Source of the DNA: OLB6 sp964467455
Lineage (GTDB): Bacteria > Bacteroidota > Ignavibacteria > Kapaibacteriales > Kapaibacteriaceae
DNA: 64,000 nt
Reading direction: 5' to 3'
Assembly (NCBI GenBank): GCA_964467455.1
Contig: CAYXQJ010000009.1
Coordinates: 1-64,000 of the forward strand
The notes below the pieces were generated by a model. The model saw only the letters and a program-made list of their open reading frames with translations, made no database searches and was not told the DNA's origin. This document shows, piece by piece, positions 43,775 through 54,000 of this stretch (within the stretch, counting starts at the first letter, position 1; the number at the start of each line of letters is the position of its first letter). Position numbers and translations under genes: made by a program.

Positions 43775-45406
43775 CTACTTGAGAACCTGAATGTTCTTTG
43801 TCGTGGATCCCCACGCCCCCTTCAACACCATAACGTACGTTCCCGAGCCAAGATCGTCTAGGGCGACGGAGATCACACTGGACTCAACGGAAAGGGGCAA
43901 GCGGATGCGCTCAAGACCCTGGACATCATACACCGAGAGACTCGTGTATCGCTGTGGCTCGAAGCTGATGTGGAGGTCACGTGTTGCGGGGTTTGGCCAT
44001 ACCATGGTCGATGGTGTTCCTTCCTCATCAACGCTCACGACAGGGATCGTTACGCTGCGGACGCTGCTCCATTCGCCGGCGACATCATTCGAGGCGAGAT
44101 TGCGAACACGCCAATAGTGAAGTCCCATACCCGCGACCTCGACCGTTACCGTTGCCTCCGTCGTTTCTTGTTCTTTGACGAGCGTCGTGAACTCCTGATC
44201 TGCCGAAAGCTGGAAGTGCGATTTTCCGGTAGTTGGCACCCACGTAAAGACCAATGTGTTTGAAGGTGCAGTGATCCCATCCTCCGGCGACGACAACGTT
44301 GGCGCTGTTGGGATCATCGTTAAGTTTCGCATGGGCGTCCAATCCGATTCGGCTTGTGGCGTGCCGTCAGATGACTTCACGGTGCCGACTTCGACCGACG
44401 CAACACGCCAATAATACGTTGCACCCAACTCAAGATCCGACGCTGTGTAGCTATCACCTTCGACCACTTCGTTGACAAGGATCGATGTGAATGCTGCATC
44501 GCGCGCGATCTGAACACGCGTTGCATAATTGGGTGAGGCCTTCGTCCAGCTCAACTCAGCCGATGTGCCGGCAATGCGAGTGCCGTCTTCCGGAACGAGA
44601 TTCGTTGGCGCTTCAGGCGTTGTTCCGTCACCTTCTTGATCGGTCACTTGGACATGCGTGTATCGCATGGCCTGCGTCATATTGACAGGAGGTCCGTTCA
44701 CGATCGTGATACGCACGGTATCGATCGAAAGTAGGGGGCGATTGTTTCCCTCTTGGAACCACACCCACGACACGATATCTGTGGTGATACCGGTTCCCAA
44801 GGTTACGGGGCCAACGGTGATGTCGGACGTGTCCTTCACGACCTGATGATAGGCAATGCGGATCACATTCTTGAACGTTCCTTGTGGCAGGACGATCGTG
44901 CCATACCCATCATACTTCGCAGTGATGGTTCCGGTGCGTCGGATCGTTGTTCCTTGTGAGGAGAATTGATGTTGTGCATCATCGTTGATCGTTTCGTTGT
45001 ACGACCACGGCACCTTGGCTACGTCGAGCGGATTAGCCCACTCGCCGCTTTGAAACGCTGCCGACTGCTCTCCAAGGCGCGTCCATCGTCCATTAGCAAG
45101 CTTGTAGTAGCTCCATGCCGTATCCGATTCTTCGGCAAGAGTTGCCGTCGGGAACGACGCCGCATACGGCGAGCTGGCCGGAGCGGCGTAGGAGAGTTGC
45201 TGCGAGCCGCCAAGAACCTTCAGCTGCGAGAAGTCCCACTGCTGTTGCGCTCCACCCGGCCCCGGAACAATGCCAAGCGTATCCGCATTCTTCCACTGGA
45301 TCATCAAGCCGGCCTCCGGCAAGTTCGACGCCGTGAAGTTCGGCTGCGCCGTCACAGCGGTGAGAGATGTCAGACCGAACACGCAGAGGAAGAGGAAGCG
45401 CTTCAT
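43775..45406 (-). CDS. Secreted FnIII-like protein with T9SS type A sorting domain
   Basis: A 543-residue exported protein. Signal peptide MKRFLFLCVFGLTSLTAVTA; an N-terminal unknown beta-rich region (to about residue 265); two fibronectin type III-like repeats (PTNLVPEDGTRIAGTSAELS and ATYYWRVASV; APTLSSPEDGITAPS and LHYWRVRNL); and a type A sorting domain (STMVWPNPATRDLHISF, SLSVYDVQGLERI, LGSGTYVMVLKG). ATG 45406 has TTGGAG upstream, better than an in-frame ATG four codons earlier. It is divergent from the helicase gene. Confidence 0.88.
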   Translation of the reverse strand: MKRFLFLCVFGLTSLTAVTAQPNFTASNLPEAGLMIQWKNADTLGIVPGPGGAQQQWDFSQLKVLGGSQQLSYAAPASSPYAASFPTATLAEESDTAWSYYKLANGRWTRLGEQSAAFQSGEWANPLDVAKVPWSYNETINDDAQHQFSSQGTTIRRTGTITAKYDGYGTIVLPQGTFKNVIRIAYHQVVKDTSDITVGPVTLGTGITTDIVSWVWFQEGNNRPLLSIDTVRITIVNGPPVNMTQAMRYTHVQVTDQEGDGTTPEAPTNLVPEDGTRIAGTSAELSWTKASPNYATRVQIARDAAFTSILVNEVVEGDSYTASDLELGATYYWRVASVEVGTVKSSDGTPQAESDWTPMRNLTMIPTAPTLSSPEDGITAPSNTLVFTWVPTTGKSHFQLSADQEFTTLVKEQETTEATVTVEVAGMGLHYWRVRNLASNDVAGEWSSVRSVTIPVVSVDEEGTPSTMVWPNPATRDLHISFEPQRYTSLSVYDVQGLERIRLPLSVESSVISVALDDLGSGTYVMVLKGAWGSTTKNIQVLK

Positions 45407-45442
45407 TGCAGACTCCAAGTTGATGATCTAAACAAAAATATG

Positions 45443-45518
45443 ACTTACTTCCCCGGCAACATTCCCCGGCATCTTACTTCCCCGGCAACATTCCCCGGCA
45501 TCTTACTTCCCCGGCAAG
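45443..45518. repeat. CCGGCA repeat family, locus 5, in a divergent promoter region
   Basis: Two 29-base periods (short half ATTCCCCGGCAT) plus a terminal TTCCCCGGCAAGGT. They occupy most of the divergent intergenic region between the T9SS protein and the helicase, ending 22 bases before the helicase GTG start. Confidence 0.92.
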
Positions 45519-45540
45519 GTGGGGGTACTGGTGTATTTTT

Positions 45541-47463
45541 GTGCCCTTGAACGCCTCCGCCCCCACCCCCCTCCTCGCCCTCAAGGGCGCGCTCCAGCGC
45601 GAGCGTGATGCCCATGCCGAGCGCTACCGCCAGCTCACCGAACAAGCGCCCGTCCGACAGCGGGTGGCCGAAGGTGTTGCCTGGTATCCCGTCCGCATCC
45701 GCGAGCAGGGCTACGGCTTTGGCGAGTATCCGTACGTCGTGGTAGAACGCATGGGCCAATCCGGACCCCATCAGTTGTTAGGGGGCAAACCATGCCAACT
45801 CTTTTCGCAGTCGGGCACGGAACAGCGCATCGTCAACGGAACGATCCACTGGGTCACGGGCAACACGGCCCACATCATCCTGCGCGACAACGAACATCCC
45901 GACTGGCTCGACGACGGCCGCATCGGCGTTCAACTCGTCTTCGATGCCTCCGGCTTCAAAGACATGGCCGATGCACTCAACACCGTGATCAACGCGAAGG
46001 ATGATCGGCTGGCAGAGCTACGGGACATTGTCTTTGCAGGAGAACTTCTAGGAGAACTTTCAGGAGAACTTGCAGGAGGACGGCGCGAAGCCTTACACAA
46101 AGACTCACTCAACGACTTACTCAAGGACTTACTCAGCGACTTACTCAACGACTCACACGCAGTCACGGTGATACACGGCCCTCCCGGCACCGGCAAGACG
46201 ACCACGCTCGTAAAGCTGCTCGGAGAACTGACACGAACCACTCGCCCCATTCTCGTTTGTGCACCGTCTAATGCGGCTGTGGATGTGCTCACGGAGCGTT
46301 GTGCCGACGCCGGACTGGATGTGGTCCGCATCGGCAACTTGGCGCGAATCGATCCCAAGGTGATGGAGCACACGCTGAGCGAACGCTGGAAGCAACATCC
46401 GATGTCGTCGGAGGTGAAGGATCTGCGCAAACGTGCCGACGAGTTCCGTCGTCTTGCGATGAAGTACAAGCGTTCCTTCGGTAAGGCCGAGATGGAACAA
46501 CGTAAACTTCTGCTGCAAGAAGCGCGCAACATCATCGCCGATGTGCGACGCATCGAACAACAAGCCACGAACATGATCCTCGATCAAGCCGATGTGATCA
46601 CGTGCACACTTGTTGCCTCCCGCAACGAAGAACTGCGTGGACGTCGTTTCGAGTACGTCGTCATCGATGAAGCAGGACAAGCGCTCGACCCTGCCATGTG
46701 CATTCCGCTCTTGCGTGCTGAGCGATTGATCTTGGCCGGTGATCCGTACCAATTGCCCCCTACCATTCTTGATCAGCAAGCGGCGTCGGGTGCGTTGGGG
46801 TCGACGATGTTGGAGCGGCTGGTGCGCAACCGCCCGGAGTTGGTGACGCTGCTGACGGAGCAGTATCGGATGAATCACGTCATCATGTCGTATTCGAACC
46901 AGGTGTTCTACGGCGGCAAGGTGACGTCGCATCCAAGCGTGGAAGATCACACACTACCGATCGGCGCGCCGATCTCCGAAAGTCTGATGATCATCGACAC
47001 TTCAGGCCGCGGCTGGGACGAATCCCCCGGCGAAGGTGCTGAGTCGCTGGAGAATCTTGGCGAAGCAGAACGCGCCTTGGAGATCTATGACGAGCTCACG
47101 CAGCACCCCGGACATGAGCAGTGGACCGTGGGCATCATCTCTCCATATAGGGGGCAGGTACGGCGTATCAATGCGCTGCTCACCGATGAGCAGCGACGTC
47201 GGGTCCGCACCCTCGACGTCGACACCGTCGACTCCTTTCAAGGCAGCGAGTGCGACGTGATCATCATCACGCTGGTGCGGAGCAACACGGACAGCGACAT
47301 CGGCTTTCTGAAAGACATCCGTCGGATGAACGTGGCGATGACACGTGCCCGCAAGAAGCTGGTGATCATCGGCGATGGATCGACGATCGCAGCGCACCCG
47401 TTCTACCGCGGGCTGTGGGAGTATGCGGAGCAGCACGGGACGGTCAGAAGCGCGTGGGAGTAA
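45541..47463 (+). CDS. UPF1/IGHMBP2-like superfamily 1 helicase
   Basis: A 640-residue DNA/RNA helicase of the IGHMBP2/UPF1 group. Motif I is VIHGPPGTGKTTTLVKLL (about residue 215), Ia VCAPSNAAVDVLTERC, II VIDEAGQALDP, III ILAGDPYQLPPT, IV/V region IISPYRGQVRRI and VDTVDSFQGSECDVIIITLV, VI NVAMTRARKKLVIIGD. The N-terminal beta-barrel region is short. A low-complexity insertion (residues about 167-205; GELLGELSGEL and NDLLKDLLSDLLND) from 12-base repeats stands just before motif I. GTG 45541 is chosen, as it is the first start after the repeat. The gene faces the giant-protein operon with a strong hairpin between them. Confidence 0.92.
   Translation: MPLNASAPTPLLALKGALQRERDAHAERYRQLTEQAPVRQRVAEGVAWYPVRIREQGYGFGEYPYVVVERMGQSGPHQLLGGKPCQLFSQSGTEQRIVNGTIHWVTGNTAHIILRDNEHPDWLDDGRIGVQLVFDASGFKDMADALNTVINAKDDRLAELRDIVFAGELLGELSGELAGGRREALHKDSLNDLLKDLLSDLLNDSHAVTVIHGPPGTGKTTTLVKLLGELTRTTRPILVCAPSNAAVDVLTERCADAGLDVVRIGNLARIDPKVMEHTLSERWKQHPMSSEVKDLRKRADEFRRLAMKYKRSFGKAEMEQRKLLLQEARNIIADVRRIEQQATNMILDQADVITCTLVASRNEELRGRRFEYVVIDEAGQALDPAMCIPLLRAERLILAGDPYQLPPTILDQQAASGALGSTMLERLVRNRPELVTLLTEQYRMNHVIMSYSNQVFYGGKVTSHPSVEDHTLPIGAPISESLMIIDTSGRGWDESPGEGAESLENLGEAERALEIYDELTQHPGHEQWTVGIISPYRGQVRRINALLTDEQRRRVRTLDVDTVDSFQGSECDVIIITLVRSNTDSDIGFLKDIRRMNVAMTRARKKLVIIGDGSTIAAHPFYRGLWEYAEQHGTVRSAWE
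46039..46155. repeat. Two in-frame 12-bp minisatellites inside the helicase gene
   Basis: Three copies of GGAGAACTTNNA (46039-46074) are followed, after a short unique stretch, by four copies of GACTTACTCAAC-type units (46102-46149, plus a partial copy). They encode four-residue repeats (GELL/GELS/GELA and DSLN/DLLK/DLLS/DLLN). The first unit is nearly the reverse complement of degenerate units in the cyclase gene at 9461-9484. Confidence 0.9.
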
Positions 47464-47480
47464 CGCCTGCCGTTAACCTT

Positions 47481-47533
47481 GCCGGGGAGCGACTGTGCCG
47501 GGTTAGGTTACCCGGGACAGTCGCTACCCCGGC
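47481..47533. terminator. Long hairpin between convergent helicase and T9SS genes
   Basis: GCCGGGG, AGCGACTGT and CCGGG (47481-47502) pair with CCCGG, ACAGTCGCT and CCCCGGC (47511-47533), with one mismatch and one bulged base, around the 8-base loop TTAGGTTA. It could terminate both convergent transcripts, although no T-run follows. The flank AACCTTGCCGGGGA is the reverse complement of the end of the CCGGCA repeat family, suggesting a related element. Confidence 0.65.
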
Positions 47534-47557
47534 GGGTGTCTTAAGTCGTTGAGAGGG

Positions 47558-50500
47558 TTAGCGCGGCGCCACCACAAACATCCGCGAGATCGACCCTGTT
47601 TCGCTGCTGATCGTCACTCCATACGTTCCCGGAGTCAACGACGACAGATCAACATGGTGCTCCTGGATGCCCGACTGCGACGGCGTGTAGTCAAACTCCG
47701 CCACCGTAGCACCAAACAGGTCGGTCACACGGAGCGTCGTCGTCGAGATCTCCGGTGCGTCCCAGACGATGCGTGCCGAACCATTCACCGGATGTGGGAT
47801 GATGTTGATCGGCATCGCTGCCGAAACTTCAACCACGCCACCTTCTTCATCCACGCTTACCACCGTCTGAATGCTCTCCGATGGACAGCCCCGCAGGTTC
47901 TGCTCGTTGACGGCAACAAGATAGATGTTACGTCCGCCAAGATCAGGTGTGCCCAGCGTATAGCGCGTCTCATATCCTTCAGCATAGGCCAACACGGTAT
48001 CTGGTCCGGTCGCAACGTCAGCCATGATCATATAGGTCACGGCGTTCGGATCCGGTGATGGCGTCCACGTGATCGTCGTCTCACCTGTCGTCGTGTTCTG
48101 ATAGGCCATGATGTTCGTCGGTGGTGCAAGAATGGACTTGCCCGTTGATACCGGCGCATCGTTATACACGGCCACGATCTCCAAGCCATTGGCAACACGT
48201 GTTGCCGAGACGTAGTACGAACACGCCGTCAGCGTGTCGTTCATCACATACGTGTAGCTACCCAACGTTGCATCTACTTCGCCCAATGCCACACCGTCGT
48301 TGCCTTCGTTGTTCTCATCCAACACCAAGGCGATGATGTCGCCGGCCCTGTATCCCGCAGGATCCCACGTGACCGTAAGGTTACGACCACTGACCGATGT
48401 TTGAATAGTAAAGGGGCGATCCTTTCGTACTGCCGAGATACGCACTTCATCTTCCGGCTTGGGATCGGTGAGCTTGATCAACCAGTTACCAACGATCGGA
48501 TTTACAACGAACCACTGCGTCATCGAGCCATTCGTTGCGTCAAAGCGACGAACCGTACTGTCGGTAGTCGTGGCCGCATACTCAACGCCATTCGGGTCAA
48601 CTAGCACAGATGCCGGCGCCGTTGTTTCGCCGCTCACAAGGATGATCACACGCTCGATATCCGAGGTCACTGTGAATGTGTCGAGTGCATTGGCTTGCAC
48701 TTCGTTGTCAGACTTCGGTCCCTTCCGGATAGGGAGCATTGCATAGGCGCTTCCCCAGTCCACTAGGATGCCATCGTTCGGCGTTCCTTTCACATCAAAG
48801 AAGAACTTGCCGTACGAACGGATGATCGACACTGGATTTTGCGATACATCACATGTGAGGTTGAAGTTGAAGCCAACTTTTTCGTTAACCCCTAGATACA
48901 CACTTCCTTGTCCAAGTGTTGTATTGTCGACACCAAAAGCACGAGCCCACTTCAAGAAGCCCGCTGCCCCTTGCTCATTGATCTCGTCACCAATACGCGG
49001 AATGCGCAGAGCGCCTTTTCCGGAAACACACATCTCGAACGGCAAGAACGTGATGCTGTAACCAACATCAGTCAACGACGCGAAATAGTCATCCGCTCCA
49101 AGATGGCAGATCTTGATATTGCCTCGCAGGGTCGCGCCCGAAAGGAAGTCGATCTTCTGCGTTGCATCCATCGTCACCTGCCATGGTCGCGTGACCGAGA
49201 TGAACGGGATCTTGGCGATCTTGAACAGACCCTTACCCGAGAACGAGAGTGGATACTCCCACTTGCCCCCTAACTCCATCTCGAATAGCTCAGGCTTTTC
49301 GGCACCGAGAGCGTCGCCCCATTTCTTCACCCACGAGAACTTGCCCTCCAACAATGCCTCAGCCGTGGGCTTGAAGATCCCCGTAAGGCCAAAGTTCCAT
49401 TTGCGGACACCCTTCTCAGTATCGAAGCCGGCATTTACCCGCCACCCCTTCAAACAAAACGCGGCGAGCGGACCTGCAGGCATCGGCGTGCACACGTTCT
49501 CCGAGGTGGCTTGAAGCATGAAGTCCTTAAGATACACGGTCTCGTTTCCGGTAGCGGTATCACCACGGAACACGAACGATGTCTTGATCTCTGCCGTTTT
49601 GTCAAGCATTTCTTCGAATGTGGCGCGAGCGGCAAATGAGAGCGTCTCAAGTTTCCAGTCATACGAGGCAGCAAGCTCATTGAAGCAGAAGGCCTTTCCA
49701 ACGCCAAGATTCGTTGCCTCGAGTTCGAATTTCTCCAGACCGTTCTTGCGCCAATTGAAGCCCATCGCCAAACCTTTGCTACCAGGGTCATTCGATTTGG
49801 CACATTGAGCGCGAACATCGTTTCCGGCAGGAGTCTCGTAGGAAACCTTGAGCCGAATTCCCGGATTGTCCCATTCCGGTAAGAACGCTACCTCCTGCAA
49901 CTTGATGGCACCGCCGAAGAGTTTCAACCCCGTCTGTTTGGCCGCAGCAAGCTTCAAGATGCCATTGCAGTTACCTGAAGCCGACGTCATGAACATCGAT
50001 TCTGCCTCGAGGAACACGCCGCCCGCTAGACCGATATCAGCACAATCGGGGCACATGAGGCGACCTGTATACAACACCCGCTCAGAACCCGGAGTAGTAT
50101 CGATCTGGAACGTACCACCTTCATGCGTGAGGAATCGGTTCACCACCACCTTGCTTCCACTAGCTTTCTTGAGGGGGCTTCCTTCACCAACATTTTCCCA
50201 CTTCTCACCTTCACCGGCATCATACTCGATGATGTTGACTCCGGCGCACTTGTAGTACCAATAGCGCTGTTCAGGATCTACTTCGATCTCTTGTGTGATC
50301 GTTGGCGCATCTTCGTCGTTATCGCGACGTGCCGTGAAGGTCAAGGCATAGGTCTTCTTCTCGGTGAGATCTTTCGGGATCTTGAATGTGTATTTCACTG
50401 ACCCTACATCATCCGACACACCAACATCGACATCTTTTTTGATGATGATCGGATTGTCCAAACACACAACGGTCGCACCTTTGATCGGTTTTCCTGAACC

Positions 50501-51067
50501 AAAGTCGGAGACCGTGAAGGAAAGCGTTACGTCCTTGTCGGGGTTCTCGGTGAACTTCTTACCCGGGCGCACACTCAGATTCAACTTCACCGGGATCACT
50601 CCGCTAAAGATGCCTTCAGTAATATGCGTGATCACCGTATTGCCGGATGCGAAGACCGTCCCGCACGACCAGTTGAAGGTACCGTGCAGACGTCCGTCCG
50701 GGTCGATCTTCGTGACCGTAAAGGATCCGCTCTCGCAATTACACATCCCCGACGTTCCGGCATAGTTCTGCCACGTTGCGTCTTGAGGACTAATGAAGTT
50801 ATACGTCTTTGGCAGCGGCGCTTTCGGGTTGAATCCCTTCAAACGCATCGTAATGGTCTGCGTTGGACGCGATGCGTCACCCGTTGGCATTACGCCACGA
50901 AGGACGAGCGTCGAGCCACTGAACGAGACCGAAACCTCATCTGAATCCCAGACGCGATTCGGGCCACCGGAATTGGTGGTGAACTTGATCTTGTCGATCC
51001 CCTGACCGAACATGATCGTTGTTGCAGCTAGCCACACAACGATGAGTTGATAGTAAAAACGTTGCAT
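47558..51067 (-). CDS. Giant secreted FnIII-like protein with T9SS type A sorting domain
   Basis: A 1169-residue exported protein. Signal peptide MQRFYYQLIVVWLAATTIMFG; a long beta-rich region with several cysteine pairs (MCNCESG, MCPDCAD); an Ig-like region (KPIKGATVVCLDNP); a pre-peptidase-like module (VERVIILVSGETTAP, WFVVNPIVGNWLIKL); a fibronectin III-like module (TNIMAYQNTTTGETTITW, TYMIMADV); and a C-terminal sorting domain (INIIPHPVNGSARIVW, LTPGTYGVTISSETG). GAGAGG lies 8 bases before ATG 51067. It is the last gene of a four-gene minus-strand operon, 11 bases after the preceding gene. Surface matrix or adhesin role is inference. Confidence 0.82.
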   Translation of the reverse strand: MQRFYYQLIVVWLAATTIMFGQGIDKIKFTTNSGGPNRVWDSDEVSVSFSGSTLVLRGVMPTGDASRPTQTITMRLKGFNPKAPLPKTYNFISPQDATWQNYAGTSGMCNCESGSFTVTKIDPDGRLHGTFNWSCGTVFASGNTVITHITEGIFSGVIPVKLNLSVRPGKKFTENPDKDVTLSFTVSDFGSGKPIKGATVVCLDNPIIIKKDVDVGVSDDVGSVKYTFKIPKDLTEKKTYALTFTARRDNDEDAPTITQEIEVDPEQRYWYYKCAGVNIIEYDAGEGEKWENVGEGSPLKKASGSKVVVNRFLTHEGGTFQIDTTPGSERVLYTGRLMCPDCADIGLAGGVFLEAESMFMTSASGNCNGILKLAAAKQTGLKLFGGAIKLQEVAFLPEWDNPGIRLKVSYETPAGNDVRAQCAKSNDPGSKGLAMGFNWRKNGLEKFELEATNLGVGKAFCFNELAASYDWKLETLSFAARATFEEMLDKTAEIKTSFVFRGDTATGNETVYLKDFMLQATSENVCTPMPAGPLAAFCLKGWRVNAGFDTEKGVRKWNFGLTGIFKPTAEALLEGKFSWVKKWGDALGAEKPELFEMELGGKWEYPLSFSGKGLFKIAKIPFISVTRPWQVTMDATQKIDFLSGATLRGNIKICHLGADDYFASLTDVGYSITFLPFEMCVSGKGALRIPRIGDEINEQGAAGFLKWARAFGVDNTTLGQGSVYLGVNEKVGFNFNLTCDVSQNPVSIIRSYGKFFFDVKGTPNDGILVDWGSAYAMLPIRKGPKSDNEVQANALDTFTVTSDIERVIILVSGETTAPASVLVDPNGVEYAATTTDSTVRRFDATNGSMTQWFVVNPIVGNWLIKLTDPKPEDEVRISAVRKDRPFTIQTSVSGRNLTVTWDPAGYRAGDIIALVLDENNEGNDGVALGEVDATLGSYTYVMNDTLTACSYYVSATRVANGLEIVAVYNDAPVSTGKSILAPPTNIMAYQNTTTGETTITWTPSPDPNAVTYMIMADVATGPDTVLAYAEGYETRYTLGTPDLGGRNIYLVAVNEQNLRGCPSESIQTVVSVDEEGGVVEVSAAMPINIIPHPVNGSARIVWDAPEISTTTLRVTDLFGATVAEFDYTPSQSGIQEHHVDLSSLTPGTYGVTISSETGSISRMFVVAPR

Positions 51068-51078
51068 CCCTCAACCTC

Positions 51079-54000
51079 TCAATAAAGAATACTTGCTGTT
51101 TTGTCATTCATTGACAACACGATCACCAACGGACTCTTGGATGAGCGCTCTACCGGCAGGGCGAGGTGGACGATCCCACTTCCAGTTGGCGCTACCTCTA
51201 CACTTGACAGGAATCTACCGTCTATTGTGTACACATCCAACCTTGCAGGGTCAACCACGCCCGTTCCAACGAGGTCCGTGCTTCCCGCCAGTCGCATCAG
51301 CGTAAAGCCGGGCACGATCAGTGCCCGCTCATCATAGGCGCACAACAACGAACGGACCTGACCCGGTAACACATCGACCTGGGCATCACCCGATGCAAGC
51401 GAGTCTACTACAAGGTCCAACGATGTACGATCTGCCCCGCCCCTTAAGAGATCGACGTCGATCCGGGCGATCACGTTCGAACCATCAGACATGGGCGTTG
51501 GTGCATCCACACGGATCGTATCCGGCAGAACGTTCAAGGTTGTGGAGGGGGCGAGCACAACACCACCGGTAATGACCCTCCCGCGGATCACACGCTGATC
51601 ATGCGTCAATGCGAAGCGCAGACCCTCACCACGCGCAGCCAACAAGGCCACGACCTGATCGAGGGTAAGAGGCGCAGTTGGATCGGCATACCAGCGCACG
51701 GTGAATGTCCCAACCTCGCCAACAACACCAACCGTGGTGTCTGCTGCGATACTACCACAGACGATGCCGCGGTGGGCAACATAGACGATGCTGTCGGCAG
51801 CAACGGCGAATTCACCATCATGGTCGATGCGGACGCCGATCGTGCTGACACCAAGTGCCGTGGGAGTTAAGATCGATGCAATGGTGGTAGAATCACCGGC
51901 GTTCAGTGTGATCGGGAAGTTCGATGTGATCGTCAGGTCGGCATCGTCCGGACGCACACCCGTGATATTCAACGGCGCATTGCCTCGGTTACGCACGGTC
52001 ATCGATACCGGTACCGATGCACCAACACACTGACGTCCAACATCGGTAGTGGCACGGTCGGCACTCAAGAGCGGACGAATTCCGCGCATCGTGAGGTCGA
52101 TCGGTTCTGTTGGCTCACATGCCGGACGCAACGTTGTGATGAAGAGCTGCGAGGGACGCGTCTCGATATCCACCGGCGATGCATCGATCTCGACGTCGAG
52201 TGTTGCATTCGGCAACATCGTCAGTGGTAATGTTTGACCGCCGGCCGGACGCACGGTGTACTCGGCACCGGATGGTCCGACACTTCGCAACTGCGTAATG
52301 GTCAATGGCAAACTGCCCTGATGCGTGATCGTCGTTGTCACGGTGCGCGTAGTTCCAACGCGTACGTCACCAACGTCAACCGTCGCAGCGGTCAAGAGTC
52401 GAGCCGTTCCAACAACACCGCGCACTACGATCACCTGGTCACCAGCCGTCGTGCTGCGGATCGTCACCGTCTCCAGGAACGGTCCGTCAACGTTACGTCG
52501 GATGGTCAGCGGGATCGAGACGGAGCCGCGCGGAGGGACGGTGAAGGGGCCGCTGAACGACGTCGTGACCGATCCGTTGGTCAACACGACTACCGTGTCA
52601 ATGTCGACCGGACAATTCACCGGCGTGGAGATCGAGACAGCGCGGACCACGTCGACGTTCGTGCAGATCGTATCTACGTCAAGTGTGTCGACCACCGTAT
52701 ACTGCGGTGTGACCACGCGTGCCTTCACCGGAATGTTCCGTGCACCGGGCAAGGCAACACTCTCAACACGCAGCGTTCCCACAAAGACGCCGGGTGTCGA
52801 AGAAACGAACTTCAACTGCGGACGGATCACCTCTTGACGAGCGAACGTGACCGGGATCACCGGCGTCGGTGCCGTGCTAAATCTTCCACCGGCCGCATTG
52901 CTGAACGTCAGCGATGTGATGGTGACATCACAACCACCGATGTTCTCGATCAACTGGTCTGAGCGGAGCGTATCGTCGATACAGATCTCACCCATATCGA
53001 TCGTATCCACAACACCAACCACACTGTATTCTGCCAACTTTCCATTGATCGTAACGGTGACGGTATCAAGATGTTCAACCCATGTTGTGTCGCCATCACG
53101 CAGTGACTCATACTCGCGCACGCGCACGCGCACCTGCACCGGGAACGTGCCCACGGTCGGCGCGATCACTTCGATCGGCACGTTCGTTGTTCCGCGTGCA
53201 GATAGCTGGAACGGCAGCGGCGCTGCTATGTTCACAGTGGCCGTTGGTGCTCCAAGAACGGTGAACTCTACCAGCGGTAAACAGCGCGGACCACTGACGT
53301 TGATGGGAAGTCCGATGGTGTCAGGAATGGTAGGACATAGTGCCGGCGACGTCACACTCGCCCCTTGCACGACCGCCAACACACCGGGGACATTGATACA
53401 CAACGTATCGAACATCGGCGGCGTCATGCCATCGGCTCTGATCTCGATCGGAACGGCATACGTCTGATCGTTCAATCGCGTCCGAAGGGCAAGCGAGATG
53501 CTACCAACGCCCGTTTGATTGGTATCCAGTGTACCCGGAATGATCGGTAAGGGGGCTTGCACAACGTCAACACCGGGTACGGCGGATGTCACGTCGATCA
53601 CAACATTGTCGAGTTGCCGGCCTGCAGAGTTCGTGATCAGGAACAACGGTGCCAAAGTATCCGGTGAGTAGGGATGATACGGAGTGACGTTGCACGGGAT
53701 CTGGCTCACGGTGTCGATGTTGATGCATCCTTTCCCTCCCCCGCCAATGCCGGGTCCGGCAAGGATCACATCGCCACCACCCCCGCCGCCACCGCCACCG
53801 CCGCGGCCGATCTCGAGCGAGTCGACAAGGCCGATCTCTGTTGCTGCCCGAATAGCACGTTGTCCTAGCGCCAGTCGCTTGGGATCCCAGATCAACAGCA
53901 CAGAGCTGTCTGAATAATCGAAGCCGGTCGCGAGGCGTTCATCCCATTCGTTCAGCCGAAGGCCGATGGTACTGCGATTGGGATCATCGACCCAGTTGCC

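Noticed and set aside
46153..46950. Long antisense open frame opposite the helicase
   Set aside because: The helicase motifs prove the plus strand is coding; the antisense product has atypical composition.
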